From contig OX365946.1 in assembly GCA_947247005.1 (NCBI GenBank), forward strand, positions 48,758,734 to 48,822,733: DNA of 64,000 nt, given 5' to 3'. Origin of the DNA: Spisula solida. Taxonomy: Eukaryota; Mollusca; Bivalvia; Venerida; Mactridae. The notes beneath the pieces are model-generated. The model had not been told where the DNA came from. It saw nothing but the letters and a program-made list of their open reading frames with translations, and ran no database searches. The number at the start of each line of letters is the position of its first letter. Positions within the stretch are counted from its first letter, which is position 1. Positions 30,770 through 44,300 of the stretch are shown here, piece after piece. A program made the translations under genes and the position numbers.

Positions 30770-31541
30770 TTTTTAGTGTTTGGGTATTGTTTTGTCTTTA
30801 TAGCATGTATTTGTACATTTTCCTGATGGTCGTGGGTTTAACCCCCACTGGAACCATAATTTTTATTTTTTAATTTTTTAAGTGTTTAGGTATAGTTTTG
30901 TCTTTATAGCATGTATTTGTACAGTTATATGGAGGAAAAATATTCCAAAATATTTTGTTTAAAATAAAGGTCAAATCATAGAAAAAACCTTGTGTAGTCA
31001 CTCACCAGAGGTTACAATTTCAACTTAATCTTTATGAAACTTTGTCACAATGATCCTGTCAACAAAATCTAGGCCAAGTTCGATTTTGGGTCATCTGGCG
31101 TCAAAAACAAGGTCACAATGTCAATTGACATTTTCCTGAGGGTCGTGGGTATAAACCCCACTGGAACCATAATTATTTTTTTAAGTGTTTAGGTATTGTT
31201 CTGTCTTTATAGCATGTATTTGTACAGTTATATGGACAAATATTTTGTTTAAATTATAGGTCAGATCATAGAAAAACCCTGTGTAGTCACCAGAGGTTAC
31301 AATTTCGACTTAATCTTTATGAAATGTGGTCCTAATAATCATCTCAACACAATCTAGGTTAAGTTTGATATTAATTAAGTCATCTGGGGCCAACGCTAGG
31401 CCACATGGTCAAATCATACAAAAACTTGCAATAGAGGCTGAATTTCCTTAACTTTTATTCAGAAAATGTGTAGGATCACCATAGGGGTGTGCATGCACTA
31501 GTACGACAGGTGAGCGACCTAGGGCCCTTTGGGCCCTCTTG
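30770..31541 (+). repeat. Dispersed tandem-unit repeat ending in a GGGCCC hairpin
   Basis: TTTTGTCTTTATAGCATGTATTTGTACA recurs at about 30,790, 30,896 and 31,198. A second unit (CCTTGTGTAGTCAC...CACCAGAGGTTACAATTT) recurs at about 30,990 and 31,280. The right end reads CAGGTGAGCGACCTAGGGCC followed by a GGGCCC-TTT-GGGCCC stem and CTCTTGTTTT. The same right end occurs at 37,114-37,150. It abuts the Penelope-like fragment at 31,541. Confidence 0.65.
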
Positions 31542-32135
31542 TTTTACATTATATACTACGCTGCCACATGCTCGTATCAAAGACAAATTAATAGCGCTGG
31601 CAGAGAAGACATTTGGTAGAGAAAATACTACATTTCTAGCGTGTAACTATTCTAAAGCATTTTTTACTAACACCATATTGGATAAATATACTATGTGGAC
31701 CTGCAGCGATGTTTGTGAAACCCTTATATTTCTCCTTGATAACATTTTTGTTAGGCTGGGCACTACCATTTATAGACAAATTATAGGTATTGCGATGGGA
31801 ACAAATTGCGCACCTCTTGTCGCAGATCTGTATTTAACTGTTACGAACGCGATTTCTTGATAAAAGTGTCTCCCGAACACCAATCTGATGAAATTACAGC
31901 GTTTAATAATACTTCCCGATACCTTGATGACATTTTAAATAGTGATAAAAAGTACTGGATTCGCGTTCATATTTACAGATTTGCCTTTTAATATGGAACT
32001 AGCCTTTCAAGATTCCATATGGAGACCTTGCAATGCCGATGTTTTGATATCGTTGCGTGGGTTCCACAGGGTTTTGTGTTTGTATTTTAAAGGTGAAGAA
32101 ATAATTTATTGTGTAAGAAAAGTGATGCAGGATAA
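31541..32135 (+). pseudogene. Penelope-like reverse transcriptase fragment
   Basis: The translation runs from TLYTTLPHARIKDKLIALAE through IGIAMGTNCAPLVADLYL (31,783-31,833), changes frame near 31,835, and reaches a YLDD catalytic box at 31,920-31,931 followed by ILNSDKKYW. GxxMGTNCAPLxADLxL with YLDD fits the Penelope-like reverse transcriptase family in invertebrates. The 5' part is missing because a repeat end lies directly against it. The 3' part is lost after about 32,135. A copy in the other orientation at 62,365-63,805 shares nearly the same nucleotides around YLDD. Confidence 0.75.
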
Positions 32136-33604
32136 ATAGAACACTAGGATTAGTGCCTTGTATTACTTGAATTTATCGGGTTCGTCTCCGAAAGGCTTAT
32201 TCGCCAAGGCTCGCCGATTAAACTTTCTCCAACTCGCCCAATAAATTCTATTGTATTCCTTAATCGCTCATGACTAGCCCCTGAATCACGGAAACACACA
32301 ACGGGACCAAACAAGGGTTATGCTACATAATAGCTATGCTGTCGAAGACAGTTGTCTTACACGTCGAGCGCTCAGGTTCCACGTCTCGTAAACACACCCA
32401 ACGTAGCTGGCGTCTTAAACGTAATCGGGCGTATATGACGTCCAGTGGTTGTTGAGTCCGGTGGCATTTAGGGAGTCCAGGGGCATGGTCCCTCGGATTT
32501 TTTAAGAATATATATAATGTTGTATGTAATCTCTGGACACTTTTCTGACTAAATATCAATAACAGTTCAGGTGAGCTTGACACTCCTATATCTCATACAT
32601 GTTATAAATATGTCATTGACTTATATCCAAGCATGGGTTCGAGACCAAATATGAATAACGCTTTGATAGCTTACTACAGTTGAATACATGATACAAGAAC
32701 AACAACAGTATTCAATAAAATGCATACTAAAACAATGGGACATGCTTATTATATAGAGCAGTAACAACTACTCATGTACTAATGTTGCTGAAGCAGCATT
32801 GTTGTGTCCCTTGTTATGTTTATGATTCAGACACACAACACTACCTCTATTGATTTATATAGCATTTTTGTGGGTTTCTTTACGACATAGGAAGCTACGC
32901 CAGTGTTGACATAACATCTTGATCCGGACATAACTTGAAAAGCTTCCAAGCTAGGTTCATGAAACTTGGTATATGGATGGGGAAATTATGCATGTAAATT
33001 TCTTTTGTTCTCACAAGATTGTGGCTGCTATGGAAACAGAAGTAGTGAACATTTGACTTGGAACTAGTATCTGCTTTTGTATTGCAATTCTTTCACATTT
33101 CTCTTGTTAAAATCATATAATTTATTTTACCCTGGACTTGTTTGTGGATGCTGACAATTTCACCACTCTAAGAGGGACTATTCCAGGGTTTTAAACATAT
33201 TGAACTACATTATAATATGAAAAAAATATAACTTTTGATGAACAATTTATTATGGAGATTCCTATTTTTAAAATTCGGAAATTGTTTTTTATTTGAAAAA
33301 TTATTGATTCTAGTTCTACCCTAATTCTCTTTTTTATTTTGCCGGAAAAAAACTCAATTAGAGAATGGATATGTGATAGTTATTCAATTATTATGATATG
33401 GTAGGAAGTGAAGGGTTTGAAGACAAGTTTGTCTTTCTTTCAAATATGTGGATCTTGCCTAACTACACTCTTTGAGCCAAGTTAATGAAACTTAATGAAA
33501 TAACATACACATTTTTTTTTGACAAAATTTGTTTGCTAATGAAACAACACAGTTCATGCCATCTGACTGTTAGGGGACTTTTAATTGCTTGACATATTTC
33601 CTAC
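32136..33604. other. Noncoding stretch
   Basis: No coding or RNA gene is recognised. An imperfect inverted pair (GAATTTATCGGGTTCG near 32,170 and CGCCCAATAAATTC near 32,237) and a repeat piece related to the element at 24,549 (CTTCCAAGCTAGGTTCATGAAACTTGGTAT near 32,943) are the only structures noticed. Confidence 0.45.
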
Positions 33605-33865
33605 AGTATAGTACGGAGAATTTAACACGACTCTCGACCTTCTATTAGCATAATTTCACAGCTGATTTATTGTCTACATTTTTAACCCCGGTTGTGTGAT
33701 TTCATAAGCGGGAAGTATCACGAAGACGCTCGTGGTGTAATACCAACACAAATCTGAAAGACCGATATTGTACGATTTGCTCGCAGACATTTATATATTC
33801 AACACAAGAACCTTGAAATATATTCATAAATAATAGTCAGGGTCATGTCAAATTCTCTGTGATAT
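33605..33865 (+). repeat. Dispersed repeat, copy 2
   Basis: Partner of 26,125-26,372 in the same orientation, with the same order of blocks. It lies about 170 bases before the acceptor of the THAP9-like relic. Confidence 0.75.
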
Positions 33866-34032
33866 ATATATATTACACTGACAGTAGATTATAATATAAA
33901 ACATTGGATTAAAATCAATTTGGTCTTTGTTGGATGTTTTTAAAAAGTGTTAGTATCCTGCCTCCTCCTAAGCTTCAAAACCTTGGCTGTAATGTTAAAT
34001 CTGAGATAATATAAACTTTTAAATATTTTCAG

Positions 34033-36270
34033 GGTACAGAGGTCATACATTGCTGTTCCTGGCTTTGTGTGTGTCATCAAAAGATGTATACCAGAATTAC
34101 ACATTAGCTCATCCAGATGCACCTATTTCCAAGAATTATGTGGGACACATTGTACCATTACTTTTTAATAATGTGAAAGTTGTCCGAGCAGATACGACGG
34201 TCTCCGCCTTAGCTTTGACACCAAAAAAGTGATATGTATTGACGAACTGACCAAAATTGCAAAAGCATATGGTTTCATCAAAATGAAAGAGACAACCTCT
34301 AATATAACATATTCTTGTTTCTCAGGCTATACTGTGAATAAACATGACCAACCATATAAAAACTGTAACTATAAATATAGAAACAAGAGCTATAGAAATC
34401 TCATTGGATGTTAGAAATGTGAGTAAAAATGATATATGCTTAGATGACCTAACAATACAAACTGCTTTTGATACTATAATTGTCTATACTATAGTGAAAA
34501 AAATAAAGTGTGCTGTGGAAAACCTGTGCAACCAAACCACAACACCTCTACTAATAGTAAATTTAGTTCAGGAGTGGATAGTCTCTGGGAATGAAAATAT
34601 ACAGCTGAGAGATTCTGCTAAGAAATGTGGAAGTGTTGCATTCTTCACCAGTTATTCTAATGTGTGCAACATGTGTAAACACCAAGCAATCCCTGGTGAT
34701 AAAATTGGACTTTTGCCTGACAATTGTGCTGACCCTGTCCCTGACCAGAGTTTTGAAAGTTTCTTTCCGGGTGCTAGTGAACTAACACTAAATTACTTAA
34801 GGCCCTGAGTGATATATGCAAAAGTACAAAGTTGAATTCAACTGACACAAAGATCCCAGAAGACGGCGCTGGGACAATGAAATCATACAAGTACGTTTGT
34901 CCCTGTGGAATAGAACTCCTCAGACCTATTCATCTTTGTGGGATAGTGGACTAGAGTATCTACCATCTCCATACTTGTTTTTATATCAAATAAAATCTTT
35001 GTCATTGGCATTGTCACTTGTTACAGAGGTATGTATAAAAACTGCCATAGTCAAAGTCCAGAACTTAACGATATGCTTCTGTGGATGTGAAAAGAGGCAG
35101 AAGGAATGAACATTGATAAAACGGTGGCCTCATATTAGATGAAATGGCGGTACAGGAGGACTTAAAATTAAAAATGTCTTTTTCTGAGGGAAAATAGTAG
35201 ATGGACTGGTAGATTTGGGGCAGTTATCTCAGAATATGAATTTCTTTGAAACTAAACAAAATGAAATTAAACTTGCCACTCATGTTCTCCAATTTATGTT
35301 TTTATCATAATTATGATGGCTTCAGGTTCCCTTTTGCATATTTTCCTACAGTAGGTGCAAATGCCCCTGATTGTATGTAACTGTTTGGGAAGCTATTTCA
35401 AAACTACTTTGTTATGAATTTGAAATTGACTATGTATGTATTGATGGTGCATCAAATAATAGAGCACTGCAAATGATGCGCTTTACTGACAAAAGAAGAT
35501 GCAAAACTGAAAAACTTTAGTGCTAAAAATCCCTAAGGAGCACAATCTACTCGACCTTTATAATGGATTATTCACACAACATTAAAGATATTTAGCTAAG
35601 AAACAATATAATTATGTTCAAGTGGTATAAGTGATGGAGTAGGCTATAAAGATCATATTCAAATAGACGGCAAAAATATATTTTGGGGTCACTGGATTAA
35701 GGCATTCCATTGAGATAAACTGAACAATCTTGGCCACGTGCATCCCAAATTAACAAACAAATGACCATTTGTTTTTGTCAAAAGTCGCAAAAATGCGGAA
35801 TCACTTAGCTGAAGATACCTTGAACAGTGACATGCTATACATGTATTTAATGCAACAATACCAGCAATATCTAGCTGATGGTTTCCACTTACAAAAAAGT
35901 ATTGCTTCAACTTGCCAGTAAAGTTATAGAACTATTTAGAGACCAAAGCACTTTATCTGATATGTCTGATTCTAGGCTCGGGTGTCTGTCTGAGCTAGAA
36001 GTATGACTTGACCAGTGTGTGGAGAGTTTAAACAGTGTAACTGATAAAACTGCATGTGAAAGGAACAAAATGTTTATCAGCAGAGAAACATATAGTGATA
36101 TATCGAGTGTGTGCAGAGGTTTTGAATTGAAATTCATCAGATAAGTGTCATTCCTGCAGGTCTTAATAGTGACGTTATTGAGAGGACATTATGTAATGTT
36201 TTGACGGTCCTGCAGTTTGTAAATAGGATGCTGATGGTATCACCTAACCCGCTAAGGCCTCAGGGTTCAA
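34033..36270 (+). pseudogene. THAP9/P-element-like transposase relic
   Basis: Following an acceptor-like AAATATTTTCAG at 34,032, coding text appears in pieces: SSKDVYQNYTLAHPDAPISK, a 154-codon ORF at 34,344-34,808, a DEMAVQEDLKLK motif (about 35,140), ATHVLQFMFL and GFRFPFAYFPTVGANAP (about 35,280-35,380), YVCIDGASNNRALQM (about 35,435), KNIFWGHWIKAFH (about 35,670) and DVIERTLCNV near 36,170. That order matches the RNase-H-like core and C-terminus of THAP9/P-element transposases, which cut and paste DNA. The LDEM, DGA and GLNSDVIE landmarks are recognisable, but many stops and frame shifts make it nonfunctional. No THAP domain is seen upstream. The family call rests on remembered sequence patterns. 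Confidence 0.7.
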
Positions 36271-36729
36271 CATTTTATCACACCTTGTGATTACCTGGTT
36301 TAGAATTGAAGCTATTTCCGGCATGTTATGCTCCCCAAAGGGTGAGCATATAGTCGTCGCTTTGTCCGTCCTTCCGTCCGTCTGTCTGTCCGTATGCACC
36401 CATTTGCAGTTGTGGGGTGTGGAACAATAGGTTATATTTAGATTCTATTCATTCCGTTGCTTAAGAGGTGCAAAATGTTGCTTACACATGTATGGTGTTA
36501 AACAAAAGAAAACCCAACCACGTCAAGTCAGTGAGCCCTCACAAATCCACTATGTGGCTAAAAAAGTCCCATAAACCTCATCGTTAAGAATTTCTGGTTT
36601 AATGTGGCTTTTTTCAGTTGATGTGACTTATTAGGCACTTAAACACCAAAATTACCTTCATTCCATAGCGTTTAGTTACATAAAACCGTTCTGTTAGAAC
36701 GTCCGTCCGTCATCAATTGGCTTGTGTAG

Positions 36730-37150
36730 ACACTAGAGGTCTCAATTTAAGTCTAATCTTTATGAAACTTGGTCAAACTAAGCATGTCAACAAAATCTAG
36801 GTCAAGTGCGGTATTGGGTCTTCCGGTGTCAAAAACTAGGTCACAAGGTGAATTCAGAGAAAAGCCTTGTGTAGTCACCAGAGGTCACAATTTAGACTTT
36901 GTCTTTATGAAACTTGGTCACAATGAGCATCTCAACAAATTCTTGGTCAAGTTTGATATTGGGTCATCCGGGGTCAAAAACTAGGTCACAAGTTAAAATC
37001 ATAGAACAATCTTGTGTAGTCATTAGATGTCATAATTTCGACCGTATCTTTATGATTTATGACATAAATGATTACTTAGGTCACCATAGGAGTGTGCATG
37101 CACTACTTGATAAGGTGAGCGACCTAGGGCCCTTTGTGCCCTCTTGTTTT
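36730..37150 (+). repeat. Dispersed tandem-unit repeat, second copy
   Basis: Three units (CTTTATGAAACTTGGTCA..., ...TCAACAAAATCTAGGTCAAG, ...GGTCAAAAACTAGGTCACAA) start near 36,760, 36,905 and 37,045, and match units at 30,968-31,400. The right end GGTGAGCGACCTAGGGCCCT...CTCTTGTTTT matches that of 31,541. A CCGTCC-rich microsatellite lies upstream at 36,366-36,393. Confidence 0.65.
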
Positions 37151-38348
37151 AGTCACTCCCCTTTGTAATTTGTCATACTTAATTCTTGTCCGGGCCATAA
37201 CTCATACAGTATTAGAGATATCAATTTGAAACTTCATAGGTGAATATACCTCATTGAGGGAAAGTGCAGTGCACAAGAACCATAACTCGTGTTGGCAAAT
37301 GTTTAGTTATTTCCCTGGAGGCTGGATCGAACCAACAATCTTTGGATCAGTCTGTCTGTCTTTCACCCACTGACCACTTGTTCAACCCTTTCAATAGACC
37401 ACACGCACGATGCTTATATTTATGTAAATCATGGACCGCCACATCAACCGGAAAATATGGTCCTACGTCAGTTACACCTATTGTCTTTCTAATCATGTGA
37501 TCATAGAGCTACATTACATACGTCTTTGTTCTTTAATCCTCGGGTAATCCTGTCAGTTTTGAATCGATTAGCAAGTAAGCTAGGTGCATGTGGTACGTAT
37601 ATCGAAGAGACTGCTTTCTATCTGTAGAATATATCGCAATGTCATGAAACATAGTGACCAGAAGCTATTTAAGTTATGGACTCAGGTAAATGTAATAATG
37701 TATGGGTTACAAATAACCCGTGTGCCAGACAATATCCTTGTATTCGACGTGTATCCGATGTCTAGGTATCGTATACATGGCGCAGGTCGATGATTGACGT
37801 TGGACTTTGGATACAGGACAACAACCCGTTATCGTATGATCGCCGACAAATCCTTTTGCCGCTAAACTACCCCTCGGATTTGTCCGACAATCCTGTTGAT
37901 TATTCGGTCTCCAGTTCGATTAGGTAAAAAATAGAATATAGGCTATAGGCCCAGGAATAAGCGAAATATTTGGATTAAGAGCCTATCACTATTAAAATAA
38001 ACATCCAACGTTCTTGTAGAAACGAAAATGTGTTTTATTTCGTACCAAAAACCGCAATGACACATTTCGAAAATCGCAAAATGCTATTTATTAGACAAGG
38101 GTTTCTGGTGACATCAGATTCTGACTATGTGACCATAGACAATGTGTTACCAGTGCCAGTATGTTTACAGCACCAATGAACACAAAACCATCTTTGAGTT
38201 ACCAACATGTTCATCTCTATGGGGTTGGAAACTAGTTTCACAATTGACGAGGTCGCACATTTCAAGTGAATTCAGACGCTTGTAATGGTAGTCAAAACTA
38301 GGGAAAATCTTAAACATTCTGCAAATTTAATTTACCAAACTTGTTTAG
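37151..38348. other. Noncoding stretch
   Basis: No gene or RNA is recognised. Short ORFs (37,264-37,500 and 37,584-37,793) have no motifs or splice support. Confidence 0.45.
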
Positions 38349-39040
38349 GAAATAAAAATCTGTTCGCGTATTTTGTCGGTGAATAAAACATGGGCAGGAG
38401 TTTGGATGCGTAAAATTTAAATCACGAGTTCGTAGCACGAGTGATTTAATTTTCCGCATCCGAACGAGTGCCCGTGTTTTATTCACCGACAAAATACAAG
38501 AACAGAGTTTTTATTTCGATTCTAAACACGATAATATCCCGCACTATTTAACTGTGCGCATTCCATTTTCACCCATTTGACATTTAACATAATTCCACGC
38601 TGAAATTGAGTGGCTTATGAGCTGGTACAATTACCTCCCTCGTTAATGAAAACGACCTTCGTAATTTTCTGAAGGAAATAACACATTTTAAACATTGAAT
38701 CAATTTTAATTACACGAGTAGATAGGGTATCTATTTCATGAAATGAAAAATATAAATGAATTGATAATCAGAAGTTTTTATGAAACTTAGTTTCGAGACT
38801 ATATTGGAGTTTCTAAAAATAGATGCGTCATAGCTGTAACACTGGATTCTCGTGCAACTCGCCTTGTTGGCGACTCTTGGAAGTTTTTACGATAAAGTTT
38901 ACGTTCATTCATTAATAAATATGTCACGTGGTACGAGGCGTAAATAGTAACAGCCAATTTGATAGGTATGTTTTATGGGGGTAATAAAACATGCTCTTGT
39001 CTGCTCTTTGTTTAATGGATTAATCCGCAGATCGTGTTAG
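38349..39040 (-). repeat. Palindrome-ended repeat family, copy 2 (inverted)
   Basis: Reverse complement of 29,885-30,556. The long near-palindrome is at 38,349-38,520, followed by the body and the TTTTATGGGGGTAATAAAACATG end near 38,970-38,995. Together with copy 1 it forms an inverted pair spaced about 8 kb apart. Confidence 0.75.
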
Positions 39041-39811
39041 AATGATCTTTAGAACATGAATCATTCAGTTTAAAATGTGTGTATTTTCAGAATAACTCGA
39101 TTGATTCAACTTTGTTTTTACCGCACAGTTATAATGTATCTTGAATTGTTGATTTTCAAATTCATCTCCGTATGATCTTAAGTATTTAATCTTCAAGCCT
39201 GAAAACCTAACTATTGTTGACCGTTAAAATGTTCTATAGTCCAGTAAGGATATTGTGACAATGACGTTGCAGTGCGTACGTAAAAAATCACAACCATTGT
39301 CTAAACAGGTAGGGCGAAGTCTAGTATGTTAGTTTAGCAGTATAAGCCGTTATAATTGGTTTTACACCGTTATAGTGGACTCGACCGCTGCGTCACTGGA
39401 TTTTTATCCTGACTGGACTATAATCCTGACTGGACTATATATTGCAGTTTTTGTACCACTCGTATTATGACTGTGCGTATGATGAACTATCTGAAATGAT
39501 TTGAAAAGTTACAACCCAATGACCCTTCAATGAAGACTTCATTATTAACAATTATTCTGTACGTTAGTACTGTTACACTTGGATGACTAAACAGTTTCGG
39601 AACTGCTTGCTATGAATTTCGTGAAAATAGTTAGAATTTAGTATTTTGGATAGGTTATAATTGTCCTAATACATTTAGTGTAATAAGAGCAAAATGTGTA
39701 TCTCGCGGTTGTTAGGCAACGGAAATATAATCAGCGGCACGTACAGAGAAATGCAGCTCAAATTGTGCGATGACAAAACCTTAAAAAGAGGGCCATGATG
39801 GCACTGAATCG
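39041..39811. other. Noncoding stretch
   Basis: No coding signal is seen. Contains a short local duplication (ATCCTGACTGGACTATA at about 39,406 and 39,422). The last 30 bases (GAGGGCCATGATGGC...) belong to the end of the next element. Confidence 0.4.
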
Positions 39812-40823
39812 CTCACCTGAATCACCTTGCTCATGATATTTTTATATATGAAACTGTAGCATCTTAAAGAAGACAAGTGCCCTAAATTTAAGAAAGGACC
39901 TTATTAGGATGTTACAGACCAAATGTTATGAAGATCCATCAAGCGGTTCAAAGGAAGAAGTCTTTCAAAAAAATTCTATATATCTCTTGTGTAAAATTAA
40001 GGGAGGCACGGGGTGGGCCAATATTGACCCAGGGGTCATGATTTGAGCAATCGCGGTAAAGGTCCACCAGACAATGCTACTAGCAAAATATCTAAGCTCT
40101 ATGTTTTTCTATATATTTCTTATATAAAATTATGAGATGTCTGGGGTGGGGCCAATATTAACCCGGGGGTCACAATTTGAGCAATCTTGGTAGAGGTCCA
40201 CTAGACAATGCTACATGCTAAATATCTAAGCTCTATGCCTTGTGGTTCTAGAGAAGAATATTTTTTAAAGTTTTTTCTATATATCTCTTATACAAAATTA
40301 AGGGACCCCCGGGGCGGGGCCAATATTGACCCGGGGGTCATGATTTGAGCAATCTTGGTAAAGGTCCACCACGCAATGCTTCATGTTAAATATCTAAGCT
40401 CTATGCCTTGTGGTTTCTTAGAAGAAGATTTTTAAAGGTTTTGTTACCTGGTTGCCATGGAGTTCTAGATGGATCAACTTTATTTGAGCAATTTTTAAAT
40501 CCCCCTATGTCAGGAACATCCAGGCAAAGTTTCATCAATATTGGTCAAACGGTTTCAGAGGAGATGTCATTTGAAAGTGTGGACGGACGGACGTTCCAAC
40601 ATTTGGGGTTTACGGGGCTTTTCCTTTGATCTTTCTGTGGGTTTTTTTCACGTCGGTTTATGTGGATTTCCTTCTTTATTTAACTACAATTATGGACGGA
40701 ATGAACCTCATAAACCATTGGATGTTGGCCCGGACGGACAGACAGACGGACGGACGGACGGACGGACGGACGGACGGTGAGTGATCACAATAGCTCACCT
40801 TGAGCACTTCGTGCTCAGGTGAG
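39812..40823. mobile_element. HINE-like element: tandem units, (GGAC)n, terminal hairpin
   Basis: Left CTCACCTGA (39,812-39,820) is mirrored by right TCAGGTGAG (40,815-40,823). The right end forms a TGAGCAC-TTC-GTGCTCA hairpin whose second arm runs into the TIR. Inside are three diverged units (GGGTGGG.CCAATATT.ACCC..GGGTCA, near 40,010, 40,145 and 40,315) and a GGAC microsatellite at 40,733-40,777. The upstream GAGGGCCATGATGGC (39,788-39,802) mirrors the ends at 31,541 and 37,150 and may be part of the element. It has the same design as the elements at 24,549 and 49,766. Confidence 0.65.
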
Positions 40824-40926
40824 TTAAAAACTATTTTCAATGATAATCACGTGTTTGTATTTATTAACTATAATTATATAAATGAATGAGTTATGTTATT
40901 TTATTAATGAAATGACGCTGTTTATT

Positions 40927-41370
40927 TAAGAAATAAAAATCTGTTCGCGTTTATTGTCGGTGAATAAAACACGGGCAGGAGTTCGGATGCGGAAAAATTA
41001 AATCACGAGTGCGTAGCACGAGTGATTTTAATTTTCCGCATCCGAACGAGTAATAACACGAGTATATGGTATCTATTTCATAAAATGAAAAATATAAATG
41101 AATTGATGATCAGAAGCTTTAATAAAACTTGGTTTCTAGAGTATATTGGAGTTTCTAAAAATAGATGCGTCATAGCTGTAACACTGGATTCTCGTGCAAC
41201 TCGACTTGTCATCGTGACTCGTAGAAAATTTTACTATAAAGTTTTCGTTCATTCATTTATAAATATGTCACGTGATACTGGGCGTAAATAGAAACAGCCA
41301 ATTTGATAGGTATGTTTTATGGGGGTAATAATACATTGTTAGGTCCGCTCTATATTTAAACGATTAATCC
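40927..41370 (-). repeat. Palindrome-ended repeat family, copy 3 (internally deleted)
   Basis: Same orientation as copy 2. The first palindrome arm and centre (40,930-41,048) are present, but the second arm and about 190 bp of the body are missing, joining CGAACGAG to TAATAACACGAGTATATGG. The rest runs to TTTTATGGGGGTAATAATACATTG near 41,337. Confidence 0.7.
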
Positions 41371-44300
41371 GCAGATCGTGTTAGAATTAATGTTAACGTC
41401 GCGACGTTTGGCAAATAATGATGCAGCATGCGAAAATGATCATAACTTAGAAATAGGCAATATACAATCATCAAAAAAAGTTCTGAACAAAGCAAAATGT
41501 TGTGGGCGTCCGATTATGTAAAAAATTAATTTTGTATTTTTTTTGTCCTAAGGGCCCTTTTCCTGCGCTCGACGCCGTATTAGAAAGAAAACCCGCCAAT
41601 GTCAATTATGTAAGAGGGACACATAACATCTGTTTCTGTAAAATCATTTAAAAATCCGTCAGGCAGTCCATGATTTTTCAGTACCCTCTACCTATTTTAC
41701 CAGCGGGTATAACAAGGGTACTCAATGACGTTTTATAGAACATTCATTTAAAATTTAAATCAGAAAACCCTAGCGTTACAATCGGTTTAACAACACTTGT
41801 TAGCTACTGGTCATCACACATTAAGCTTGTAAAGCAAAGTGCCAGTCGGACTTGCCTCTACCAAAGCATCAAAGATTAAAATAAAAGGTCTAAATTCTGC
41901 TGGTGCAACCGACACTGATAATCCTGATATGTTAGTACGTGTTCATCAAGATGACGAAATAATGAAAGATAATTGAATGTCGGACTGGTAAGCATAAACG
42001 TTTGAAATATGAGTAAAACGTTGTTTAAGTGATGTATTATGAATACCCCCTAAGATCATCGCATCATCGGAATAAAATGCTTAATTTCTTCATTTCAATA
42101 AATCTCTTCCCGAAAATTATACTATCAATCGTTATTTATGTTATATCAAACAAGATAATGGATATAGATTATAAAACTCATTGTGGATGTTGCATCTGGA
42201 ATGAGAATATCACCCGCTATGTGGTTATACCACGATGTACATAACGATTAGGAACACATTTTATTAATGCATATCACAAAGTATGGCGGCACCATACGAC
42301 ACTTAAATTTGAATTTAAGAAAGATGAAATTGCTATGCCTACGGCATTTATACACCTATATACAGTAGCGTGTCCATGTATATAAGGCGTCGACATGCAT
42401 ATTTCAACATTTGGGTCAAATGCACGACCACAGTCCCAACAATAGCATTTTAGTGAAAGCATATAGTTGGCGTTGTCAACGATGTGTTACCCTTCTTTTG
42501 TAAAAATAAACACAAACATTGTTAGCGTAAAAAATGACATGTGTTATGAAGACATTCTCGTTCATCAGAGTATTCTTCGCCAGTGATATCTGGAAACTTG
42601 ACTAACCACTGATGTATGAGGATGAATATAGATAATTAACTATGCCCAAGTCTTTCTGTATAAATTTAAACCCTGACGTCATGACATGTACTCTATAGCG
42701 TAGATTAATGACACCAAATTATATAGTTTATATAAATGATTAGTTCAATAGTTCATGTTACTGCTAATTTTTTATCATCAAACGTAGGTGAAATAAATAC
42801 TTCATACGTGTCATATTTCAGGTAATGAGCTATTTTTTTTATCTTATCGTGACTTTGTGATGAATATGAAAAACATGAACAAAATATGTTTTCTCCAGAT
42901 GTGTGATATTTTCCCATCTCTCAGACAATTAATTACTGTATATTGTAAAACCTGCGGGTGCTATGTTTCCGTCGCAGGATGGCCGTTCACATAACATACG
43001 TACGTCAGGGAACACAAAAGTTAACAAAACGCAATGTTCATTTCAAACAACTTGTAATTTACAGATCTACATCAAATCAACAGTTCAACGTATATACAAC
43101 TATACATGTGCATATTTCAATCAGTCGCGACCAATGCTCACAAAATCATCAAAACATTTAACTAGATAACGGTGACTTAACAGCCAAAATATGTAGTACA
43201 CATTATTCCCTAAGACTTGAGACCGACGAGTCATTACTCGCGCCTCCCACCCTGAAGGGTAGGTACATATTTGTACACACACTAGGTTACGTCACAATGA
43301 AAAGTGTATTCAGATCTACTAGATTTGATTGACCAGAATTTTGTGATGCTCCTATTAATATAGACTAGATGTCTGTCACCAAAAGAAGTCCAACACCAAT
43401 GAGACGTCGCGACGCAAAACAGTCAGCCAATGGAATGCGTCATTACAAACGACATGTCTTGCAAATCATTCAATATTTCGCCATGTTGAAATACTTTTCA
43501 CTCGATTCAAATTGTATCACGGTCAAATGTGCAATTATAAGACACGGATCTTTCGTTATGCATATAGACACTATGGAATATATTAAGGAATCGTTTCATA
43601 TAAATTAAGGTTGGTAAAACTTCCGATCTTTGCTGAAAGATGCAGAAATACACATGTCTGTCACCAAAGAAATGAGTGAAAGACATTTCGAAAACTGGCG
43701 GTCACAAACATTACAAGTGACAAACGATGCTAAATCGGCCAATTACATATATTATATTAACAAATAACATGATAACAATGTGACAAATAACTCAATTCAT
43801 CAACTTGCAATGATAATATCTTCAGTTCTTTCGTGTAAAACGACGAAAACCGTATTTTAGTCGAAATTGCAGACAACCGGAAGTGAGCGAAAGGGCGTTA
43901 AACATTTGTTACAAAACACGAATATCTGAAGATATTAGCCATGTACAAGTCTAGTATACACATATTATGCAATAAAACGATATAATGTGACCCTTCATAA
44001 TCTAGAGAATATTCCATAACTGACACTTTCAACCTCGCATGTTGATAGTAAAGCTTCGGGATGAGCTATTGTTCTATTGCTATAAGCGTAAATATAGATT
44101 TTTGTAGTGGAATTGAATGAAACTATATCGGTTGGTTGAATAAAGGCAAAACGTCAATATCAGCATGAAAAGGAAATGATGGTCTCATTACAATAGTTGA
44201 AATTGTATGGATATAAAATTCACTTATAAAAAAGAAAAAACGGCTTACGTGCGGGGGAGGGCTTTTATACGCAGTGGTGATCGATTGGTCTAATTGCAAT

